Source: Fusobacterium naviforme
GTDB lineage: Bacteria > Bacillota > Clostridia > Lachnospirales > Lachnospiraceae
DNA: 64,000 nucleotides
Assembly (NCBI GenBank): GCA_003014445.1
Contig: PYGH01000001.1
Coordinates: 62,001 to 126,000, forward strand
Direction of reading: 5' to 3'
Position 1 is the stretch's first letter. Every line of letters begins with the position of its first letter. This document shows, in pieces, positions 26,259 to 38,225 of this stretch. Position numbers and translations under genes: made by a program. The notes beneath the pieces were generated by a model. That model made no database searches and was not told where the DNA came from. It saw only the letters and a program-made list of their open reading frames with translations.

Positions 26259-29134
26259 AACCATTGAAGCTTAGGCTTTCTGCCTTCGGGCCCTATGCCG
26301 GAGTGACAGAAATTGATTTTACAGAGCTGGGAGATCATGGGCTCTATCTCATTACGGGAGATACCGGGGCGGGAAAGACAACAATTTTTGATGCGATTGT
26401 CTTTGCGCTCTATGGGGAGGCAAGCGGTGGTTTCCGGGCGTCGGATATGCTGCGCTCGAAATATGCGTCGCCGGAGACTGCGACCGAGGCAGAGCTTCTC
26501 TTTTCCTGCCGTGGAGCGGAGTACAGGGTGGTCAGGAATCCGGAGTATCTGCGTCCGGCAAAGCGCGGAGGGGGGGAGACGCTGCAGCGGGCAGATGCGT
26601 CGCTCTTTCTTCCGGATGGCTCTGTGGTGACAAAGACAAAGGATGTGACTGCCGGAATTCGGGAAATACTTGGGATAGACAGGGAGCAGTTTCTTCAGAT
26701 TGCGATGATCGCGCAGGGGGATTTTCTGAAGCTTCTGCTCGCGACGACAGAGGAAAGAAAACGTATCTTTCAGCGTATCTTCCGGACAGAGCGCTTTGAA
26801 CTGCTGCAGCGGAGGCTCAAGGAAAGCACTGCTGCGAGTTATGGGAGCTGCCGTGAGCTGGAGCAGAGCGAGCTGCACGACATCGGACTGCTGAAGGGCG
26901 ATACGGAGGAGCGCTTTCGGGCGGCGCGGGAGCGGAAGATGCCGGTTCCGGAGATTATAGCTCTGGCAGAGCAGCAGATCGAGGCGGATCGGAGTGCCGT
27001 TGTTTTGCTGCGGCAGGAGTACAGTCAGGCAGAGGAGACGGTGTCTCTGTTGCAGCGGAAGCTCGGCCGCGCAGAGGAGCTGAAGCTTAAGCAGGAGGCG
27101 CTGTGGGAGACCGAGTCAGCGCTGCAGGCGATTCAGACAGAAGTTCTCAAAGCGCAGGAGAAGCTGAGAGCAGCGGAGAGAGGGGCAAAGGAAGCGGAGC
27201 CCCTGAAGACGGAGCTCGGTGCGCTGGTGGCGCTGCGTCCGCGCTATGCTGAGCTTAAGGAAAAGCAGAAGCGTATATCAGAGAGGCGCGCAGAGCAGGA
27301 GCAGCTTTTGAAGGAACAGGAGCGGAGAAAAGCTGAGCTTGGAGAACTGCAGCACAGGCTCACTGCGCTGAGGGAGGAGGCAGAGCAGCTTCGTGACGCG
27401 GGCGTGCGGCTTGAGATTTTGAAGCACCGCACAGAGGAACTGGCAAAGAGGCGGCAGGAGCTGCGGACGCTGAAGGAGGGAATCGAGGCCTATGTGGAGC
27501 TCTTTCTCAGCTTTCGCAGTGCCGAGACGGAGCGGCTCTCAGCGGAATCCGCGGCACAGGCAGAAAAGGAACAGTACGAGAGAATGAAGCTCGCCTTTCT
27601 GAGCGAGCAGGCGGGGATACTTGCGCAGGGGTTGAAAGAAAATATGCCCTGTCCGGTCTGCGGGGCGCTGCATCATCCACGGCCGGCAGAACTCTCGGCG
27701 GAGGCGCCCGCAGAGGCAGAGCTGCGGAGGCAGGAGCAGATATGGAAGGCAGCGGCGGATCGTGCAGAGCAGAGAGCGCGTGCCGCGAGTGCGCTGGGCG
27801 GGCGTCTTGGTGCCGAGCAGAAAGCGCTTCAGGAGAGCGCAGCGCGCTATTTTGAGGGGATCCCGTTCCGGGATCTGAAAAAGCACACGGAGCAGGAGCA
27901 GGCGGAGACGGAGCTTCAGTGCCGGGAAGCCATGCAGGAGCAGCATCTGGAGGAGCTGAGGGAAAAGCGGCGCCGGGAGCTTACGGCGCTGCTTCCGAAG
28001 GCGGAGGAGGAGAAGAACCGCCTTGACGCCGTATGTGCGGCACTTGCGGAAAAGGAGAAGGGGGGCGCGGAGGCGCTTGCGGAAGCAGAGCGCACGGCAG
28101 CTTTGTTTTTAAAAAATCTCCCCTACGCGACAGCGGCGGAGGCGGATCACCGGGAGCAGGAGCTGAGGCAGTGCATTGCGAAGACAGAGCGGGAGTACAC
28201 AGAAGCGCAGCATCATTATCAGGAAAAGAAGACTGTGCAGGATCAGCGGGAGGGCTCGGTAGCAGAGCTGCGTGCGGCGGCATGCAGAGCGGAGCAGGAG
28301 CTGGAAGCAGAAAGTACAGAGGAGGAGGCGGCACAGACTTTGCCGGAGGCAGCGGCAGACGCAGAAGCATTGGAATCGGGGGAAAAGCCCGACGACAAAA
28401 ATCCACCTGCAGGCCGGGCAGATCAAAGGATCACAGCATTGCAGCGGGTGCTTACAGAGCAGCGCGGACACATCGCCGTGCTGCGTGAGCAGGAGACTGC
28501 ATACAGCATACGTCTCAGCAGCAACACGGAGGCGCTCGCCGGAATCCGTAGGGCAGAGAGCGCACTTGCAGAGGCGGAGCGGGAATATCGGAGATGGAAG
28601 CTGCTCTCGGACACAGCCAATGGCATGCTGAGCGGCAAGGAGAAGATCATGCTGGAGACCTACGTTCAGATGAGCTATTTTGACCGCATGATACGCAGGG
28701 CAAATGTGCGCTTCATGCGGATGTCCGGAGGGCAGTACGAGCTCAGGCGGAGTGCAGCGGCGGAGAATAACCGCTCCCAGAGCGGGCTGGAGCTCGAGGT
28801 GATCGACCATTACAACGGAAGCACGCGCAGCGTGAAGACGCTCTCCGGCGGGGAATCCTTTCAGGCCTCGCTGGCGCTGGCGCTCGGGCTCTCGGATGAG
28901 GTGCAGTCGGAGGCGGGTGGCATTCAGCTGGATTCCATGTTTATAGACGAGGGCTTCGGCTCGCTGGATGAGGATGCACTGGAGCTTTCTATACGTGCGC
29001 TCGCAGATCTCGCGGAGGGACAGCGGCTCGTCGGCATCATCTCCCACGTCAGTGAGCTGAAGGACAGGATCGAGAAGAAGCTCATCGTCACAAAAAATCG
29101 CAGCGGCGGGAGCACTGTGCGCATTGAGGCATAG
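26255..29134 (+). CDS. sbcC: Nuclease SbcCD subunit C
   Basis: A Rad50-type SMC ATPase of 959 residues. Walker A is GDTGAGKT (35-42), the zinc hook CPVC is at 466-469 between two long Glu/Arg-rich coiled coils, and the C-terminal lobe has the signature TLSGGESFQASLALALG and Walker B FIDEGFGSLD. It binds SbcD and tethers DNA ends. GTG start overlaps the sbcD stop. The coiled coil is strongly enriched in Ala, Glu and Arg codons, which creates long false frames on the other strand. Confidence 0.95.
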   Translation: MKPLKLRLSAFGPYAGVTEIDFTELGDHGLYLITGDTGAGKTTIFDAIVFALYGEASGGFRASDMLRSKYASPETATEAELLFSCRGAEYRVVRNPEYLRPAKRGGGETLQRADASLFLPDGSVVTKTKDVTAGIREILGIDREQFLQIAMIAQGDFLKLLLATTEERKRIFQRIFRTERFELLQRRLKESTAASYGSCRELEQSELHDIGLLKGDTEERFRAARERKMPVPEIIALAEQQIEADRSAVVLLRQEYSQAEETVSLLQRKLGRAEELKLKQEALWETESALQAIQTEVLKAQEKLRAAERGAKEAEPLKTELGALVALRPRYAELKEKQKRISERRAEQEQLLKEQERRKAELGELQHRLTALREEAEQLRDAGVRLEILKHRTEELAKRRQELRTLKEGIEAYVELFLSFRSAETERLSAESAAQAEKEQYERMKLAFLSEQAGILAQGLKENMPCPVCGALHHPRPAELSAEAPAEAELRRQEQIWKAAADRAEQRARAASALGGRLGAEQKALQESAARYFEGIPFRDLKKHTEQEQAETELQCREAMQEQHLEELREKRRRELTALLPKAEEEKNRLDAVCAALAEKEKGGAEALAEAERTAALFLKNLPYATAAEADHREQELRQCIAKTEREYTEAQHHYQEKKTVQDQREGSVAELRAAACRAEQELEAESTEEEAAQTLPEAAADAEALESGEKPDDKNPPAGRADQRITALQRVLTEQRGHIAVLREQETAYSIRLSSNTEALAGIRRAESALAEAEREYRRWKLLSDTANGMLSGKEKIMLETYVQMSYFDRMIRRANVRFMRMSGGQYELRRSAAAENNRSQSGLELEVIDHYNGSTRSVKTLSGGESFQASLALALGLSDEVQSEAGGIQLDSMFIDEGFGSLDEDALELSIRALADLAEGQRLVGIISHVSELKDRIEKKLIVTKNRSGGSTVRIEA

Positions 29135-29152
29135 CGCTTCCTATGCTATCAT
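29124..29152 (+). promoter_or_regulatory. Possible promoter before the MBL-fold gene
   Basis: TTGAGG (29124-29129), 17-bp spacer, TATCAT (29147-29152), overlapping the end of sbcC. Both boxes are weak matches. Confidence 0.4.
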
Positions 29153-29186
29153 AATAAAGATAAATTATATTTTTCTGAGGAGAGAG

Positions 29187-29987
29187 ATGAAAATCAGATT
29201 TGTCGCACACAGCGGCTTTTACCTGGAGCTTCCGGAGCTGAATCTCCTGTTTGATTACTACCGGGGACCGCTTCCGGAGCCGGAACCCGAAAAGCCGCTG
29301 CTTGTGTTTGTGAGCCATGCACACGCGGATCACTTTTCTCCGCGGATTTTTGCGCTCAGTCAGCGGGTGCAGCGGATTCGCTATGTGATCTCGGACGATG
29401 TGTCGCAGCGTGATGTTCCGGAGGAGCTGCGAAGCAGAGTTTCTTTTATGGGACCGCGGGAGCAGCTTTGTTTCAGACTGCCGCGCCATGAGGAGGCAGG
29501 GGAGATTGTGCAGCTTCCGGTGACGCGGGAAATGCCGGCTCCAGGCGGGAAAAGCAATGAGATCTGTATTCGCAGCTTCCGGTCCACAGATGAGGGTGTC
29601 GCGTATATGGTCGATGCAGGAGGAAGGCGCATCTACCATGCCGGAGATCTGAACGACTGGCACTGGGATGAGGAGGACAGTCCGTGGAATGAGGCGCAGC
29701 GCCGGGGCTATGAGACAGAGCTCTGCGCGATGGCGGAGCTCATCGGACGGGACGGACACATTCCGGATGCGGCCTTTGTCCCGCTGGATACGCGGCTTGG
29801 AGACGGGCGCTTTTTCTGGATGGGACTGGATGAATACATGAAACAGGTGGGGGCACAGCATATTTTCCCGATGCATCTGTTTGGCGATCCCGCCGTGATT
29901 CAGAAAATGCGGGAGCTTCCCTGCGCGGCGGATTATGCGGAACGCATCCTCGGCACGGGGACGGAAGGAGAGGAATTTATCATATGA
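29187..29987 (+). CDS. MBL-fold metallohydrolase (UlaG-like)
   Basis: A 266-residue cytoplasmic beta-lactamase-fold protein with the metal site HAHADHFS near residue 44, a later HAGDLNDWHWDEE-type segment and a C-terminal IFPMHLFG histidine. The layout resembles UlaG/YhfI-like hydrolases; the substrate is unknown. ATG at 29187 has GAGGAGAG upstream; the frame upstream of it overlaps sbcC and is rejected. Its stop overlaps the pyrC start (ATGA), implying co-translation, though no functional link to pyrimidine synthesis is known. Confidence 0.8.
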   Translation: MKIRFVAHSGFYLELPELNLLFDYYRGPLPEPEPEKPLLVFVSHAHADHFSPRIFALSQRVQRIRYVISDDVSQRDVPEELRSRVSFMGPREQLCFRLPRHEEAGEIVQLPVTREMPAPGGKSNEICIRSFRSTDEGVAYMVDAGGRRIYHAGDLNDWHWDEEDSPWNEAQRRGYETELCAMAELIGRDGHIPDAAFVPLDTRLGDGRFFWMGLDEYMKQVGAQHIFPMHLFGDPAVIQKMRELPCAADYAERILGTGTEGEEFII

Positions 29988-31330
29988 TGATGCTGAGAGA
30001 GGTGAGGCTTCTGGATCCTGCCTCACGCACAGATACAGTCTGCGATATTCTGATCGCGGAGGGGAAAATCATAAAGATCGGAGAGGCACTGGAGCTGGAT
30101 GCCCGCATGATCGCGGAGGCCAAGGGAGAGCTCTTGCAGGTCATTGACTGCCGCGGACTCTGTGCCGCGCCGGGACTTGTGGACAGCCATGTGCACTTCC
30201 GGGATCCCGGACAGACCTGGAAGGAGGATATTGAGACCGGCGCACGGGCGGCTGCCGCCGGAGGATATACCTCTGTCATATGCATGGCCAACACGAAGCC
30301 TGCAATTGACAGTGAGGAGACGATAGTCTCTGTCATCCGGAAGGGAAGAAAGACAGCGATCCATGTCTACGCCTGCTCCACCGTAACAAAGGGGATGGAA
30401 GGCGCGGAGCTCGTCAATATGAAGCTCATGAAGGAGTGCGGCGCAGTCGGCTTCACGGACGATGGACGTCCCATCATGGATGAGGCTTTGGTGAAGGAGG
30501 CGATGCTCACCGCGCGACGCTTAAAGCTTCCGCTCTCCTTTCATGAAGAGGATCCGACATTTGTCACTGATCCGGGAGTGAACCGCGGCCCTGCTGCGGA
30601 GCGGCTGGGGCTCACGGGGGCAGATCGTCAGGCTGAGATCAGCATGGTGAGCCGCGACTGCCGTCTGGCGCGTGAGACAGGAGCCACAGTTGTGATTCAG
30701 CATATCAGCGCCGCGGAGAGTGTGGAGCTGGTGCGAAAGGCAAAGCGGGGAGGCGCCCGGGTCTTTGCAGAGGCGACACCGCATCATTTCACACTTACAG
30801 AGGACGCGGTGAGTCTCTATGGAAGCAATGCGAAGATGAACCCTCCGCTCCGCACAGAGGCAGATCGTCTGGCGATCATCGAGGGTCTGAAGGACGGAAC
30901 CATAGAGGTGATTGCGACAGACCATGCACCGCACGCAAAGGACGAGAAGGACAGACCCTTTGCGGAGACGCCGAGCGGCATCATCGGGCTGGAGACAGCG
31001 TTTTCACTGGGGCTCATGAACCTTGTGGAGCCGGGGCATCTGACCCTGCTTCAGCTGATTGCCAGAATGAGCACGGAGCCTGCGAAGCTCTATGCATTGG
31101 ACGGCGGGGTGCTGAAGGAAGACGGCCCTGCGGATCTCATGCTCTTTGATCCGGAGCGAAGCTGGGCGTATCTGGCGCCTCAGAGCAAGTCCACAAATTC
31201 ACCGTGGCTCGGCAAGTCCCTGAAGGGAAAGATTGTGCTGACGCTCTGCGGCGGCAGCGTTGCCTATGAAGATACACAGGCCTTCCGGGCGAGAAAGCTC
31301 CCCGCCGGGGCGAAGATGAAGCATATCTGA
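29984..31330 (+). CDS. pyrC: Dihydroorotase
   Basis: Cyclises carbamoyl-aspartate to dihydroorotate in pyrimidine synthesis. The 448-residue class I enzyme has DSHVHFRDPG (zinc His69 and His71), VIQHISAAES, and ATDHAPHAKDEK with the catalytic Asp, followed by SGIIGLETAF. It is coupled to the MBL gene rather than to a pyr operon. A uracil permease gene lies 11 kb downstream but is not linked transcriptionally. Confidence 0.95.
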   Translation: MMMLREVRLLDPASRTDTVCDILIAEGKIIKIGEALELDARMIAEAKGELLQVIDCRGLCAAPGLVDSHVHFRDPGQTWKEDIETGARAAAAGGYTSVICMANTKPAIDSEETIVSVIRKGRKTAIHVYACSTVTKGMEGAELVNMKLMKECGAVGFTDDGRPIMDEALVKEAMLTARRLKLPLSFHEEDPTFVTDPGVNRGPAAERLGLTGADRQAEISMVSRDCRLARETGATVVIQHISAAESVELVRKAKRGGARVFAEATPHHFTLTEDAVSLYGSNAKMNPPLRTEADRLAIIEGLKDGTIEVIATDHAPHAKDEKDRPFAETPSGIIGLETAFSLGLMNLVEPGHLTLLQLIARMSTEPAKLYALDGGVLKEDGPADLMLFDPERSWAYLAPQSKSTNSPWLGKSLKGKIVLTLCGGSVAYEDTQAFRARKLPAGAKMKHI

Positions 31331-31442
31331 GGCGGAAGAGCAGCTTCAGCATACAGACGGGATTTCCCGGCAGAATAAGCGGCCTCAGAGGACGCAGCAC
31401 ACAGGCGGTGTCTCCGCCGAAAAAAAGAAAGGATATTCAGCT

Positions 31443-33080
31443 ATGATCAGCGCAAACGGCATAACGTTCCGGGTCGGAAAGAAGGCTCTTTTTGAGGACG
31501 TCAACATTCAGTTTACAGAGGGCAACTGCTACGGACTTATCGGAGCGAACGGAACCGGAAAATCCACCTTTTTGAAGATTCTTTCCGGGCAGCTGGAATC
31601 GACGAACGGCAGCATTGTCATAACGCCTGGACAGCGCCTCTCCTTTCTGGAGCAGGATCACTTCAAGTACGATGCTTTTACCGTCATTGACACGGTCATT
31701 ATGGGCAATCAGCGCCTCTACGATATCATGAAGGAGAAGGAGGCCCTCTACGCGAAGGAGGACTTCACGGACGAGGATGGCATCAAGGCGGCGGAGCTCG
31801 AGACGGAGTTCGGCAACATGAACGGCTGGGACGCGGAGAGTGATGCCGCAAATCTCTTAAATGGTCTCGGCGTCGAGGCGGATCACCACTACTCCCTCAT
31901 GCAGGATCTGAACGGTGCGCTGAAGGTCAAGGTGCTGCTTGCACGCGCGCTCTTCGGAAATCCGGATATTCTGCTTCTGGATGAGCCGACGAACCACCTG
32001 GATCTGGATGCCATCGGATGGCTTGAAGAATTTCTCATCAATTTTGAGAACACTGTGATCGTGGTCTCCCACGACCGCTACTTCCTGAACAAGGTATGTA
32101 CCATGATTGCCGATATCGATTATGGCAAGATACAGCTGTACACCGGAAACTACGACTTCTGGTATGAGTCCAGCCAGCTCATTGTGAGACAGATGAAGGA
32201 GGCAAACCGGAAGAAGGAGGAGAAGATCAAGGAGCTGAAGGAATTTATCCAGCGCTTCGCGGCAAATGCCTCCAAGTCAAAGCAGGCGACCAGCCGTAAG
32301 CGTGCACTGGAGAAGATAGAGCTCGACGAGATGCGTCCCTCCAGCAGAAAGTATCCCTTCATTGACTTCCGCCCGGCGCGGGAGATCGGGAACGAGGTTC
32401 TCACGGTGGAGAATCTCACCAAGACCGTTGAGGGGGTGAAGGTTCTGGATCACATTAGCTTCACGCTGAACCGCACGGACAAGGTGGCACTGGTCGGACC
32501 GAATGAGCGCGCAAAAAATGTGCTGTTCAGGATCCTTGCGGGAGAGCTGGAGCCGGATGAGGGAAGCTACAAGTGGGGAATTACCACTACCCAGTCCTAT
32601 TTTCCGAAGGATAATACAAAGATCTTTGCGGGAGATGAGACCATCGTCGAGTGGTTGACCCAGTTCTCTGAGATCAAGGACGCAACCTATGTGCGCGGCT
32701 TTCTGGGCCGCATGCTTTTCGCGGGTGATGATGGCGTGAAGAAGGTGAATGTCCTGTCGGGAGGAGAGAAGGTGCGCGTGATGCTCTCAAAGCTTATGAT
32801 CAGCGCGGCCAATGTCCTTATGCTGGATGAGCCGACGGACCACCTGGACATGGAGTCCATCACAGCGCTGAACACCGGTCTTATGAAGTTCCCGGGCGTG
32901 CTTATCTTCTCCTCGCGTGACCACCAGATTGTTGAGACGACGGCCAACCGCATCATGGAAATCGTGAACGGAAAGCTCATCGATAAGATCACAACCTATG
33001 ACGCCTATCTGGAGAGCGATGAGATGGCCCGTAAGCGCTTCACCTACACAGTGAGCGATTCTGACGAGTCGGACGACTGA
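31443..33080 (+). CDS. ABC-F family ATPase with an altered second Walker A
   Basis: A soluble twin-ABC protein (545 residues) of the YbiT/EttA-like ABC-F group, which act on ribosomes rather than in transport. Domain 1 has GANGTGKS (34-41) and LLDEPTNHLDLD. The P-site linker (about 245-295) is basic and Lys/Glu-rich. Domain 2 has LSGGEKVRV and MLDEPTDHLD, but its Walker A reads GPNERAKNV (352-360), with Asn359 where Ser/Thr should bind magnesium. The domain 1 signature is also poor (DLNGALKVKV). Related Firmicute proteins also have a non-standard second P-loop, so this may be a subfamily trait. It could set elongation or antibiotic tolerance. Confidence 0.88.
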   Translation: MISANGITFRVGKKALFEDVNIQFTEGNCYGLIGANGTGKSTFLKILSGQLESTNGSIVITPGQRLSFLEQDHFKYDAFTVIDTVIMGNQRLYDIMKEKEALYAKEDFTDEDGIKAAELETEFGNMNGWDAESDAANLLNGLGVEADHHYSLMQDLNGALKVKVLLARALFGNPDILLLDEPTNHLDLDAIGWLEEFLINFENTVIVVSHDRYFLNKVCTMIADIDYGKIQLYTGNYDFWYESSQLIVRQMKEANRKKEEKIKELKEFIQRFAANASKSKQATSRKRALEKIELDEMRPSSRKYPFIDFRPAREIGNEVLTVENLTKTVEGVKVLDHISFTLNRTDKVALVGPNERAKNVLFRILAGELEPDEGSYKWGITTTQSYFPKDNTKIFAGDETIVEWLTQFSEIKDATYVRGFLGRMLFAGDDGVKKVNVLSGGEKVRVMLSKLMISAANVLMLDEPTDHLDMESITALNTGLMKFPGVLIFSSRDHQIVETTANRIMEIVNGKLIDKITTYDAYLESDEMARKRFTYTVSDSDESDD

Positions 33081-33129
33081 GCCATGGTCGAGGGAGTGCG
33101 ACGCATCCGGCAGCCCCGAAAGGAAGGAT

Positions 33130-33891
33130 ATGATAAAAAAATTTGTTTCATGGAATGTGAACGGACTGCGTGCATGCGCAGGCAAGAATTTTCTCGATGT
33201 GTTTCATGAGCTGGATGCAGACATCTTCTGCATTCAGGAGTCAAAGCTCCAGGAGGGGCAGATCGAGCTGGATTTCCCGGGTTACTATGACTACTGGAAC
33301 TACGCGGAGAAAAAGGGCTACTCCGGAGTCGCCATGTGGACGAAGGAAAAGCCTCTCTCCGTGAGCTACGGGATCGGGGTGGAGGAGCACGATCACGAAG
33401 GGCGTGTGATCACGGCAGAATTTGAAGATTACTATGTTCTGACCTGCTATACGCCGAACTCCCAGAATGAGCTGAAGCGTCTTGACTACAGAATGCGCTG
33501 GGAGGAGGATTTTCTGCGTTATATCCATAAGCTCGCGGAGCGGAAGCCCCTCATCTACTGCGGAGATCTGAATGTCGCGCATCAGGAGATCGATTTGAAA
33601 AATCCTGCCACCAATCATAAAAATGCGGGATTTACAGACGAGGAGAGAGAAAAGATGAGCAAAGTGCTCGCCTCCGGTTTTACAGACAGCTTCCGCTATC
33701 TCTATCCGGACAGGACAGAGGCCTACTCCTGGTGGTCCTATCGGATGAAGGCGAGGGAGCGGAACGTGGGCTGGCGCATCGACTACTTCATCGTGTCGGA
33801 CGTGCTGCGGGACAAAATACGGGATTCCGTGATTCATGCGGAGATTCCGGGAAGCGACCACTGCCCGGTGGAGCTTCAGATTGAGCTCTGA
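33130..33891 (+). CDS. xth: Exodeoxyribonuclease III / AP endonuclease
   Basis: A 253-residue base-excision-repair enzyme that cuts DNA at abasic sites. Motifs: SWNVNGLRA, IQESKLQEGQ (metal Glu), YTPNSQNELKR, CGDLNVAH (catalytic Asp-x-Asn), WRIDYFIVS and the last GSDHCPV His. RBS AAAGGAAGG. It lies 50 bp after the ABC-F gene on the same strand. Confidence 0.95.
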   Translation: MIKKFVSWNVNGLRACAGKNFLDVFHELDADIFCIQESKLQEGQIELDFPGYYDYWNYAEKKGYSGVAMWTKEKPLSVSYGIGVEEHDHEGRVITAEFEDYYVLTCYTPNSQNELKRLDYRMRWEEDFLRYIHKLAERKPLIYCGDLNVAHQEIDLKNPATNHKNAGFTDEEREKMSKVLASGFTDSFRYLYPDRTEAYSWWSYRMKARERNVGWRIDYFIVSDVLRDKIRDSVIHAEIPGSDHCPVELQIEL

Positions 33892-33973
33892 GCAGAGCGC
33901 GGAGCCAGACAACAGATGATACTGCGCCCATGCGGCAGAGAGAAGAGAGGATGGCAGTTTGGAGGACAGAACA

Positions 33974-37143
<3,170 letters not shown>

Positions 37144-37148
37144 CGCAT

Positions 37149-38225
37149 ATGAAGGTTCAGCTGATACTGTGCAGCTATAACGGAGCGCGCTATCTGATGG
37201 CGCAGCTCGATTCCATACTTAAGCAGACGGAAACACGTTTTCGTCTGCTTATTTCGGATGATTGTTCGACAGACGGAACGGCAGAGCTCGCTGCGGGCTA
37301 TGTAGAGCGCTTCCCGGAGCGGGTGGAGCTCTGGCGGCGCACCGAAGCGTCCGGGGGAGCTGCCCGGCACTTTCTGTCGGTGCTGAAGGCATACGGTGAG
37401 AAGTGCTGCGCGGGTAATGCGGACATGGGGGCTGATGGATCGGGGGCGTCCGGGGCGGCGGCTCCGGACGGGGAGGAGACGGAGCCTGCGGCATTGCGCG
37501 GCGCGGCAGATTATATCATGTTCGCGGATCAGGACGACGACTGGCATCCCGACAAGATAGAGCGGACGCTTCAGACCATGCAGCATGCGGAGGCGCAGTA
37601 TGGACGCAGCACGCCGCTGCTGGTTCACTGTGATATGCGCGTCACGGACGCGGCGGGAGCGGAGCTCGCCTCCTCCTATGTGCGCTATCAGGGGATGAGC
37701 CCGGAGCGAAACAGACTGAATCAGCTTCTGGTTCAGAACAATGTGACCGGTGGGGCGCTGATGATGAACCGGGCGCTGGCGGAGCTTCTCTGGAGACATC
37801 CGCTGCCGGAGTGCGCGGTCATGCACGATCACTGGATTGCGCTGGTGGCCGCTGCTTTTGGGAAAATCGTTTTTCTTGACGCAGCACTGTATGACTACCG
37901 GCAGCACGGGGAGAATGTGCTCGGCGCGGCAAAGGGAAGCCGGGTGCGGGAGATCCTTGACCGGCTGGGACTCTTTCGGAAGGATGGCAGGACGCGCGCG
38001 GAGATGAATCTCCGCTCACAGGCCGCCTATGCCGCACTCTTTTCACAGGCGGCGGAGCTGTTCCGGCAGTACGGGAAGGAGATGCCGGCAGCAGAGCGCA
38101 GGACGCTGCGGGAGTTTTTGTCTCTAAGGCATAAGAGCCGGGCTGGGAAAATATACGGAATACTCCGCTGCGGTTTCACCTTCAACAGATTTCACCGCAC
38201 GGTGGGGGAGTGCCTGTTCCTATGA
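37149..38225 (+). CDS. Family 2 glycosyltransferase
   Basis: A GT-A enzyme of 358 residues, of the rhamnosyltransferase kind, that adds a sugar to a surface polysaccharide. N-terminal ILCSYNGARYLMAQLDSIL, SDDCSTDGT and the metal motif ADQDDDW are present. Between the nucleotide-binding half and ADQDDD lies a Gly/Ala/Asp-rich insert of about 30 residues (roughly 93-120) not usual in the family. It begins six bases after trpS and overlaps the flippase gene, starting a three-gene polysaccharide group. Confidence 0.88.
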   Translation: MKVQLILCSYNGARYLMAQLDSILKQTETRFRLLISDDCSTDGTAELAAGYVERFPERVELWRRTEASGGAARHFLSVLKAYGEKCCAGNADMGADGSGASGAAAPDGEETEPAALRGAADYIMFADQDDDWHPDKIERTLQTMQHAEAQYGRSTPLLVHCDMRVTDAAGAELASSYVRYQGMSPERNRLNQLLVQNNVTGGALMMNRALAELLWRHPLPECAVMHDHWIALVAAAFGKIVFLDAALYDYRQHGENVLGAAKGSRVREILDRLGLFRKDGRTRAEMNLRSQAAYAALFSQAAELFRQYGKEMPAAERRTLREFLSLRHKSRAGKIYGILRCGFTFNRFHRTVGECLFL

